From positions 8,720,510-8,784,509 of the forward strand of contig CM032816.1 of the NCBI GenBank assembly GCA_019155185.1: a DNA stretch of 64,000 bases, written 5' to 3'. Shown piece by piece: positions 1 through 10,512 of this stretch. The stretch is from Beaufortia kweichowensis. Lineage: Eukaryota > Chordata > Actinopteri > Cypriniformes > Gastromyzontidae. How positions within the stretch are numbered: the stretch's first letter is position 1; each line of letters opens with the position of its first letter. The position numbers were made by a program, and so were the translations under genes. The notes under the pieces are model-generated. The model saw only the letters and a program-made list of their open reading frames with translations. It searched no databases and was not told where the DNA came from.

Positions 1-1209
1 AACTGGCATGAACGCTCCTGCCTGGCAAGACATGAATTGAGCCTAATACAGCATGGATCAGTACCACCTGTTCTCTCAAAACAACAAGCCTTAGAACCTT
101 AAACTTCACGGCTTACGTTTCAAGGATAACACTTAAAACATTCTTAAAAAGGACTACTGTGTTATGTACTTTGATTTGAATGATAATGTGTGATAAGGCC
201 AATATCAAATCCATTATCTTTGTAATTAAGTCAGCATAATGGCCCTTGCTAGAGGTCGAATTTTCTCACTTGTGATTGTCAACAATATACAAAATTCATA
301 GCTGCGCATTTTATATTAGCTGCTTATATAAGGTAATGTAACATATTAATTTTTAGTTATTTGTGCCGTGAAGCCAAGGTGCACTTTTATTATTCATGCC
401 TAAATCTTGAGATTTTGAATATTTTAAACCCTCTAAAGCCCGTAAAATGATGAAGTACAGCCATCAAATACCTTTTAGCTCTTGTAATATCTGGTATAGC
501 AATAAAACGACACTGTCTTAATCATGTGAAATGGCAGATTGAACGACTACAGCAGGAAATTTCTAGGAAGCATACTTTTATAACATTACTGTAAATGAAA
601 GGAGAAGGTCATTAACAGAAGCCTGAACTTAATGTCTGTAAGAAACTAAAAGGGAGCTTAAAAAAAGCACTTTTCAAAAGCTCTTCCTGGAGGAACACAT
701 ATATTTCCTGAAATGCTATGCTTTTTTCAAAGCTTAAATTTTGCAATGAACATTTTTATAATTACCTAAAGGTCGGCTCCATTAAAGCAGTTTGTAAAGC
801 AGGCCGTTTTATTTGTCCTTGGCCGATTTTAAGCAATAAAAAAGGGATTACTTCAAGAGATGTTTCTCTGATATCACTACATACACAAGGAGTTTTGGAG
901 GCTTAGTGCAGAGCAGGTTCTTGCTTGTCAGCAGCTTTGCGCCTGCTTTGTCAATGATTGAATTTAGAGCCTTTAACGCCCAGAATTTTATCAGGCCATT
1001 CATAACAAACGACTGGAATTTCCCCAAGTTCAATCTAAACTTACCATTATTGATCAAAGCACATGGCATATCTGAAATTGAATTGGTCGTTTTGAAAAAT
1101 ATATAACAAATAAGAAGTGAGCCTCAGTTTAATGCCCTTCGCATAGTTTTTAAGCATTATGCAAGCATTTGAGGTAAAAACTAAGGGACTGCTTTTCTCC
1201 CTTCTGTTC

Positions 1210-1365
1210 TGTTGTTCAATTCAGTTTTATTTCTAAAGTGCTTTTCACAATTTTGCATGGTTGAAAAGCAGCTTTACAGATAATACATAATAGAATGAAC
1301 AATAAAACTGTACAGAAATAACGGAAAAAGAATGATAGAAAACAGAAAACAGTACATCTTACACA
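1210..1365. repeat. Old teleost interspersed repeat fragment
   Basis: The stretch 'TTTATTTCTAAAGTGCTTTT' followed by 'AAAGCAGCTTTACAG' resembles a very common fish repeat that I remember as 'TTTATTTGTATAGCGCTTTT...AAAGCAGCTTTACA'. It is diverged and its edges are approximate. The family name is not assigned here; a RepeatMasker run with a cyprinid library would settle it. Confidence 0.5.
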
Positions 1366-1532
1366 TTTGCCCTAACAAATTATCTTACTTCATTAATAAC
1401 TAACTTATATATATATACTTATAAAAATATAGTATACATGCATCATATCTAAACACTGTGCACGTAAGTTCTACAACGTGACGTAAAAAAATTATACGTG
1501 GTTAATAGTAAAGCTTCAATTATGGGCTTACA

Positions 1533-1546
1533 GCTCCCTCTAGTGG
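1533..1546 (-). promoter_or_regulatory. CTCF-like motif, minus orientation
   Basis: GCTCCCTCTAGTGG fits the reverse complement of the 14-base vertebrate CTCF core at 13 of 14 positions by eye. It lies about 1.5 kb upstream of the cry2 start. Binding is inferred from the motif only. Confidence 0.35.
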
Positions 1547-1943
1547 ACAGTGCACAACTTGAGTCCTAAAACTATAAAAGAAGACGTTTGTATGCTCACG
1601 TATCTTGTTGAGGTTACACATTAGTCAGTGTAATGTTGTGTAAGGTGTCTTATGAAACAGTACATACTGTGCATTAGACAATCACTATTATTACTTACAT
1701 TTTGTAGCCCTAAAACGTGAATGTGACGTCTATGAGTTAGGCTACCAAACAAAAAAAAAATCAATAGACTAGAAAGATTGGAATATTCCTTTTCTGAATA
1801 TTTGTCAGTATTTATACTCTATTACATGATATACCTATACTATCATATATTATTATTATTTTCTAAAAACAAGTTAAAACAGCCGGGCCATGAATAGGTC
1901 ACAACAAGTGCACTGACCAGAATATAAACCATGTTAATAACCA

Positions 1944-1957
1944 CCACGAGGGGGCAC
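1944..1957 (+). promoter_or_regulatory. CTCF-like motif, plus orientation
   Basis: CCACGAGGGGGCAC fits the forward CTCF core at 13 of 14 positions by eye. With the site at 1533 it forms a divergent pair about 400 bp apart, upstream of cry2. Occupancy is not shown by the sequence. Confidence 0.4.
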
Positions 1958-2819
1958 AAAACTCTCATTTAAATCGTAAGTTCGTGCACAGGTTCCCAAA
2001 CTGAGATAGGACAACTTTATGTAAAGAATAAAATAACACAAAATGTATTTCTTGACACACTAATGTGTGACGAGTGCACAAGCAGCACAATGTCAGTGTA
2101 AAATAAGGGCAATTCATTTTAGACTAATCAACATATTTTCACTATGCATCATTATTCGGCATTTACAGATATCTAAATTGCTGGTTTCTGAAGAGAAAAT
2201 GTCTTACCGTACTCGTGCACCATATTGAAAAACGTCAGAAACGCCAGAAAGCTGCAGTTTGGCACGTGTGCATCAGCAGCTGTCAATCCCACAATCCACC
2301 TAGATAGCGTGACGCTCAGCTTTCATAAAAATAAAGGGCACGCTCACCCTTTGATGAATATTCGTCTTAAAATGTATAGATTTTTTCAAACAGTTTATTT
2401 GAAATAAAGGTGTTGTAAACAAATATGTTTAGTTTACTGCTTATAGTTTTATATTGTATTGTAAAGTGTTGTATTAATATTTTAGTCTGTAGGCCTGCAG
2501 AGAAACACTACGTTTGGGCAGGTGCTTTCTCTAAATTAATCATTTTAAAACATTTAAATCGGTGAATGTGTGTAAATGTGTTTTCAATTCAGTCAGTGCA
2601 CTTGTTTTATAACATGTCATGTGTCATACCCGAATATTCTTCAGTGAGTGACAGTGTAACATCATTCCCCAGCACTGACTTTTTTTTAGTTGCATGAATT
2701 GATGTCATAATTTTACGCATATTTCCCACGAACGAGAGCAACAACACACCAAAGAAACGTGACGGGGCTGGATCTCCAACACGGGGCTGAACCAATAGCA
2801 GCTCGGAAACCCGAGTCAC

Positions 2820-3025
2820 TCATTCTGATAATCTGTACACGTGTCGTGCTTCTGCCCAATGGACGGGGGAAGGCGGAAAATCGTTGCGTGTACTGCAACT
2901 GCTCCTAATCTCAAACTTCAGAGAGAGGCGTGATGTGGCCGCGGGACGACTGAAATCCGAGATTGTTTATGCGTCTGGACAACTATTGACTTCCTTTGGA
3001 CCTTTAGGATGGACTAAACGCAACC
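2820..3025 (+). promoter_or_regulatory. cry2: Proximal promoter and 5' UTR of cry2
   Basis: A perfect E-box CACGTG lies at 2838-2843 and a CCAAT box at 2856-2860, both within 200 bp of the cry2 start codon at 3026. No TATA box is evident. Vertebrate cry genes are known targets of CLOCK:BMAL1 through E-boxes and are repressed by their own products, so this site is a plausible feedback element. More CACGTG copies lie at 2273, 3369, 3863 and 3885. The transcription start is not visible directly. Confidence 0.55.
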
Positions 3026-5672
3026 ATGGTGGTGAATTCCGTGCATTGGTTTCGCAAAGGGCTGCGGCTTCATGATAATCCGGCTTTGCAGGAAGCTCTC
3101 AATGGCGCGGATACTGTACGTTGTGTTTATATTTTGGACCCATGGTTCGCAGGTTCTGCCAACGTTGGAGTCAACAGATGGAGGTTTGTGGAGTGTATTT
3201 TAGGGGCAGGACTTGTGATCTGTAGTTGTGTAGGTAGATTGATGGGTGCTAGTGTAAAGAGGGGATATGGTGGCGCGTAACTGCGCAGCTGGCGTAGTGT
3301 TTTGGCCCTCACATGCGCCAACCTAGTGCGTGTGTTAGCTAGGAAACCGATGTGTAATACTGACGCAACACGTGTGTAAATGTCTATTTTACACACACAC
3401 TATCATATGCTTGTGTTTGTTGCCGCTGTTTCAGAGAACTCTTATAAAATAATATTACAATATCGTCATTACTCAGGGCCCAGCTGCTGTTCAGAGCAGG
3501 TGAACAAACTTTTTAAGTCAACACATTGGCTAAACTTACATAATAAACAACCACTTTCGTTTTAATCAATACGCGAAAATGAAAAAATATACTGATCGTC
3601 AATGTATGAATTATGGCTGACTGTAATTGTGATGGTGCCGTTGTGACTGAGCGAAACCATGGAAGCTAACGCAGGCTAATCGCCGCCAGTTGATTTGTTC
3701 ACGCCCACTTGCTCACTTGCGTTTTATGTAACGCCTAAATTACTAATTTCATTACTGCGTCATTGCTTCGGATATATGTCTCCGTGACTGCGACACGATA
3801 GCTGCAGCACGCAAAGGCCGATTTAATAACGCGCGAGCAATAAAGTAAATTCAATATCGAGTCACGTGATAAGCGAGTCTGATTCACGTGTTTTGTATTA
3901 TCAGGTATGCTAGAAGCTGTGTTGCGCGGATGAAAAACAAAAAATCCAAAATAAGATATTGTTATAGATTATTATATAGAGCATTGCCATGAATGCGAGT
4001 AGTTCCGTTTACATTTCTAGAATGGTTCATATAAATTGGTCAATAAACAATAGATTTGTATGTAAATACATATGTAAATATTGCACCTTTAAAGAACTCC
4101 ATTTGCATTTATTTTTTATAGATGAAGTGTATAAATTGCTTTGGCTCTTAAAATGCTTTCTCATATCCCAAAATAATATGAAGAGCCAACTGTAAATGAA
4201 TATTGATTGTAAATACATAAAAATATTCTCCCCAAATGTTTTCACTGTGACACACTGTCAAAATATGAGATGTTATAAGATTGTAAAACTATAATAAAAT
4301 ATTATGGAATAGAGCATATGTATGTGATATCCCAAATAAAAAGTCTTGCTGTAATTGAAAACAAGGTCATTTGCTAAAAAGATCGTCTGTGTAAGGTCAC
4401 AGATTTTATATACAGAAGGAAAAATATGTCTTTTACATTTCTTATTAATATTTCACATTTTTCACAAAAATGTTTTCTTATAATTTTTCACATTCTTCAA
4501 ATAATAATACATTTTTTTCTGACAGATTTTTACTGGAATCATTAGAAGACTTGGACACAAGTTTGAGGAAACTGAATTCAAGGCTCTTTGTGGTACGGGG
4601 ACAGCCTGCAGATGTCTTCCCCAGACTCTTTAAGGTCAGTATAACACATGATGACATTTGTCTTGCCCTAACATCTAAACATTTATGTCTAGTAACCTGA
4701 AAGAATTACATACTGAATCAGAGTTTGATGCCCATAAAGTTCTGAGTTTGCAGTGCAGTCATTCTTTCTTGTTCAGGGTGGTCAATAGTAGTTTTTGTTG
4801 TTGTTTGGTAAAAAACTGGTTATCATGCTAAATCTGTGCATGGGCTGGATAAATAGCAAGTGTCTTGAGCTCCATATAACAGTTGACTACAATACTAGAT
4901 ATTGTTGTGAAGTCACATGGAGTTCTGCAACAGAAAATTCTTAGAAGCCTGAATCAGATCAAAACATTTATGGCTTCTCTTATAACATCAGCTTGGAGAG
5001 GATGAAGTTACCAGCTAATTAGTTAGTTGACGTTTTATGTTAAGTGTATATGATGTCTTATACAATATACAAGTTATACAATATTTTGGCTGGGTCTGGT
5101 CATCACCAGTTCTTTTATTTCTCTTGAAAACCATGAAGGAACTCTGAGCTGTTGAAACATTTTCTTCTTGATGTTTGGCAGGTGCCCTGTTTTAAGTAAT
5201 CACAAGGCCCAACACTTAAAACGCAGTGCCAAATAGCAAAAATTTGCATTTGACTGCACAGCTTTTCATCTGCCATCAAAGCATATAGAAAGCAGTGTGA
5301 GAGATGACTGCCACTCCATCACAAGCTTAGTGTGGCGAACATGTACAGTACCAGGTAGTGTAGTCATCATCTTAAATGTGCAGATTTTCCATGTGCCACA
5401 GGAAGAAATGACAGTAACGCAATGTTACAGTGACCTTGTTAGGCAACAATGGCAGCTGAAGATGTTTTTTTTTGTTCTATTTAAAGACCAACATAAACAT
5501 TTCAGCATGAAGGTTGATGTTATGTATCCATGCCCTTTGTTTTATAATCATTAACGTTTCACAGCAAAACATTGCTGTGAAGGACAAAATTACTTCATGT
5601 GTGTTTGAGGTTGTTGCATCATTTTTGTTGTTTTTGGTATTTCGTGGTTTTAATCATGAATATATGTTCGTG

Positions 5673-5709
<37 letters not shown>

Positions 5710-8700
5710 TTTAAGCATCATGCAACCACTGCTGCTTATTAAATGTAAGTGAATGTCTAGTGAAGACACATTGAAGAATCTGAACTTAAAATGATTTTTT
5801 TTAAAAAACACATTTACATTGAAAGAGGTATTTCATTGATAGAGTATCATAGAAACTTGGAGGTGGGCTCATTGGACATGGACACCTGGGGGTTTCTTAT
5901 AACTTTTGTAACTTAGTGTTAAACTAAACGTCCTGTATGTGTTACTGATTTGCAGGCAAGGTTAAGGTGGTTTTTGTTATAAAGTTTCTCTTGTCCATTA
6001 AACCAGACTGTTGAAACAGTCCTCTCGCTGATCCACAGCAACACAGCATTCACAGGTTTGCAAGAGGGTTTCTATGGTCGCCTTGGCAGGTTAATAATGC
6101 AGTTTATGCAAGGTTGGCTTGTATCTTAGTAGGGAAAAGTGCTTTGTATAACCATAAAGATGTAGAATTAGCTGCGGTATGCAGGAAAACCATCATCGGA
6201 GCAAATTATCTGTACTGTGTATAAGGATTATGATAAGACTAGTAATCATTCACCTTTTCAGGCTTCCTTGGGGACAAAATGTAAAATTGGTCACTGGAAG
6301 TACTTTACTTGGTTGACTAGATTTGCTTTAAGAAATTGTTACCTCACGTTATTTTTATGCAGCTGCTTTTGAAGAGACTTGCTTTGTTATGTATTTTAAT
6401 TTTGTTTTTGGTTAATTGTATAATTTTACATCTAATTGATCTCTCTGTCTCTCAGGAGTGGAATGTCACACGTCTCACGTTTGAATACGACTCGGAGCCT
6501 TATGGGAAAGAACGAGATGCAGCTATCATCAAAATGGCGAATGAGTACGGTGTGGAAACCGTGGTACGAAATACTCACACGCTCTACAATCCAGACAGGT
6601 GGGTGATGGAGTGCTTATTAAACGGCACGATACATTTCATAAAAAAAGCTCTGACATCAGTTGAACCATTGCTGCAACAACGGGGTGTTTAATTAAACAA
6701 GTGATTCAGCGATTATTCTCTCAGAGTTAATTCATCTACAAACGGGAGCGGCAACACGCTCATGGCAGAGACTAAAATCTCACCCGGCTTGATATTTGAT
6801 GTGTAATTTTTTAAAATTGGCCTATGTTCATTATTCAAGCTTCTTTTGTTTATCAGGGTAGCCAGGTGACATGTTATATGTTATGTAAATCTATTTTTTA
6901 CAGTTTTAAAGTCATATGTTACCTAAATAATGAATGCTGTTTTTGGTTTGCACGTTTTACTTGTTGCTATGGAACATGGTATCATATGGCATGGCCATTT
7001 GTGGGATAATTTGTTTGGTAAACATTCTGAAATGTAGAAAAATATGACTTCTTAGTCATAGTTTGTAGTAGTTGATTTGTGAGTTAAGGTATATTTCTTT
7101 ATTTTTTCTTTAATTGAATCAGACGAAGCAGTTCAGAAATGAGATTCATTAAAGAAATGAATCCTTCGACACAAATGAATTAAAAGGTCATGACAATTTT
7201 TAGTTTAAAATGATGGAAAAGAAAAGTAGCCCGAATGAAAACAACAAATGAAAACAATTTTGTTATTGTCACACTTGTATCATTAAAACAAAGTTTATGT
7301 TTGTCTTTCCTTTGAAAACAAATGTTACTATGACACAATCAGATAAGAGTTATTGAGTCTTCAATGCATTTACATGCATTCTCTCCCAGAACCTTCCAGA
7401 CAAAGTTACAAAAGAGAAATTAATGTCTCGTGTAAAATAAGTGGCCTTTGCGTAAGTTACATAAATGAAACTGGTAATACGCCCAGACTTAACACCTCAT
7501 TCAGCAGGGAATAGCGTGAGCTTGCATGCATACTCTTGTATAAAAGCACACGCGGGTGTGCGTGTGACGTCCAGAGGCTCGATGCTGCCATCAAGTGACT
7601 GAACGGAGGTGCAGATGGTCACACTGTGAAACATGTGCTGTGGGGTGGGAGGGTGAAATAGCTCCGCATGCGAGTCACCATTGCAAACATGTGCGAGCCG
7701 AGCACCGGGCGCCCTGGGATACTACAGCGTGCGGAGAAAACTGGCCAATAGCGGAAGCTCCGCCCCAGACAGTTATAAACAGTTGTGTAAGATCAGAACT
7801 ATAAATAAGAAGCAGACGGGTAATGTGACGAGGATAATATCACTGTCTAAGAAGAGACAATGAGACTATTAGTTCCTCTCCTGAAGGAACCCTGTGGTTT
7901 CTGGGGAGATGTGTGTCTGGATTTGCTTCTTGTGAATGTGGGGAAATGTGTTGTGTCCGGACACACTGCCAGATGAACTTTCCCAGTTGATCTAGAATGA
8001 CAGCTTTATTGACCTTGTTTCCTTAGGAAGAAACTTGCGACCTTATTAAAACACTACTACGGGTTGGCTGAAGCATATTGGCGTGCAAAAATCCTACTGT
8101 TTCCTTCTGTAAAGCAAACTTTATTTGTTCATGTAAGGGTAATAATTTTTTATGTGATTTAATATTAGTATTAGCCCTTCAATATACAGAGATGCCCAAC
8201 TTTGAACTAGTATTGACATTTTTGCTCTTTATTCAAATATTTTAATAAAACTTTTGTATGCATGTTGCATTGGTGTGTTTTGTGGTATATTGTGTAGTCC
8301 TTTATATAGGTTTAACAAATATTAGTTACAGATAATATTGTAGTCAATATTTGCTTTATGTTTGTGTGTACATGTTTTTTATATTAGGATAAAACCCATG
8401 TTCTGTTGTATTCTATAGTTTTTGACTCTTGTCCAATAAACATCTTAATAGTTTAGTGTTTTGTCCATTTTATACCATACACCTTATATTTTTAATCTGA
8501 AAAAGCATTAAAAGACTTTTTGTCATTACTTTTCATTCAATGCTATTTTTGCTTGAAATAATTGGCATATAGTAATTATAACCCACTCTGACTGATATTA
8601 GAAATGTTTATTAACCTTCACACCTAGAGAGTCACTTTTGATAGAAGATGATAAGACTAAGCCGTGTTTTTGCTTTTGCTTCAGAATCATCGAAATGAAC

Positions 8701-10470
8701 AACCACAGTCCCCCCTTAACCTTCAAGAGATTTCAAGCCATCGTGAACAGACTGGAGCTGCCCAGAAAACCCCTGCCGACCGTCACTCAAGAGCAGATGG
8801 CCAGGTGCCGGACGCAGATCTCCGCCAATCATGATGAACGATACGGTGTGCCGTCCCTCGAGGAGCTGGGTATGAATGTCCTTTTAATTTAAGACTTAAC
8901 TTTGAGGACTTTTTTGCATTATTCACTCATTCAATTCGCAATGGTAAACATCATTTGATTTAAAAAGTAATCTGCAACTTTGTTTCAAACTAAGAAAGGT
9001 GATAGAAAGTTGCATATGGCAGCTTTAATGTTGGTCTTTATACATATTGTTTTTTAAATATAGTGTAAGTGCCTAAAAAGAAAGATTTTGTACCGAAACG
9101 TGATTGAAATGGTTTTTAATCCTGTCGTTCATCAGGTTTTAGGACTCAGGATGACAGTGCACATGTGTGGAAGGGAGGTGAAACTGAAGCATTGGAGAGA
9201 CTTAACAAGCACTTAGACAGAAAGGTGTGATGTAAAGCCACTTCATACAAAATAATAACGTTTACATGACATTTAATAATGGTATTCTATAATATGTATT
9301 ATGTTTGTATTCAGGCTTGGGTAGCGAATTTCGAAAGGCCTAGAATAAGTGCTCAATCACTGTTCGCCAGCCCAACCGGTCTCAGTCCTTACCTCCGATT
9401 CGGCTGTCTGTCATGTCGCGTGTTTTACTACAACCTGCGGGAACTTTATATGAAGGTAAGAAAATGGCATTTACCTTCATTCCAGTCTTTTTATCCAAAG
9501 CAGACCATTAACATCCCGATCGCTTGCCGTTTTACAGCTACGGAGACGCTCCAGTCCCCCTCTCTCACTCTTCGGTCAGCTGCTGTGGCGAGAGTTTTTC
9601 TACACGGCGGGCACCAACAACCCCAACTTTGACCATATGGAAGGAAACCCCATCTGCGTGCAGATCCCGTGGGATCATAACCCCGAGGCGCTGGCGAAGT
9701 GGGCGGAGGGTCGGACGGGGTTTCCTTGGATCGATGCCATCATGACACAGCTCAGACAGGAGGGATGGATTCACCACCTGGCCCGACACGCCGTGGCCTG
9801 TTTTCTCACTCGTGGAGATCTGTGGATCAGCTGGGAGAGCGGAATGAAGGTACATGACATGACATCACTCAACTGTATGATATATAATTCCTGAGGACTC
9901 TGTGAAGTTAAACTTGCCTTTTTCTCTTTTATTTCCTTTTTCTTCCCTTTCTTTCTCTTCTCTTCCCTTCCTTCCTTCCTTTCTGTTTTTCTTCTTTACT
10001 TCTTATTTCTTTCTTTACCTTCTTTCATCCATCTGTCCTTCCTGTATTTTTGTTCTTTCCCTATCTTTCTTCCTTCCTTTCATTTATTTCTTCTTTTCTT
10101 TCCTTCATTGTTTTTTATTTTCACATTTTTACCTACCCTCATCCCTTAATTCCTTTTTTTTCTTCCTTTCTTTCCTCATTTCTTCCTTTCTGCGCCCTTT
10201 CTTTCCTTTTTTTTCTGCCTTGTCTCCTTTCTTTTTTCTGTATTTCTTTCCTTTTTTTCCTTCATTATTTTCTTTCTTTCTTTTTTCCTTTCTTTTTTTG
10301 TTTCTTTCCTTTGTCTTCTTTTCATTCCTGCTTTCCTACATTTTTCTTTCCCTGCTTTTCTTCCTTCCTGTTTTGCTTTCTCCTTTCCTACATTTCTTTA
10401 TTCTCTCCTTCCTTTTTTCAACATTTCTTCATTCCACATCCCTTTCATCTTTCCTCCCTTCATTCCTTCT

Positions 10471-10512
<42 letters not shown>

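Larger units (their letters stand above)
1..2819. other. Upstream intergenic DNA, no recognised gene
   Basis: No exon with recognisable protein similarity was found on either strand. The longest open frames (60-73 codons near 718-1106 and 2225-2407) are AT-rich, overlap on opposite strands and show no conserved motif, so they look like chance. The stretch holds one old interspersed repeat near 1210-1365 and two CTCF-like motifs. It is probably distal regulatory DNA of cry2 or spacer to the next gene upstream, which is not in view. Confidence 0.6.

Noticed and set aside
5514..5714. Tyrosine-rich open frame
   Set aside because: Runs through an (ATT)n microsatellite.
7595..7863. Overlapping 60-69 codon frames in cry2 intron 3
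   Set aside because: No similarity, overlapping in different frames; the interest there is the promoter-like motifs, not a protein.
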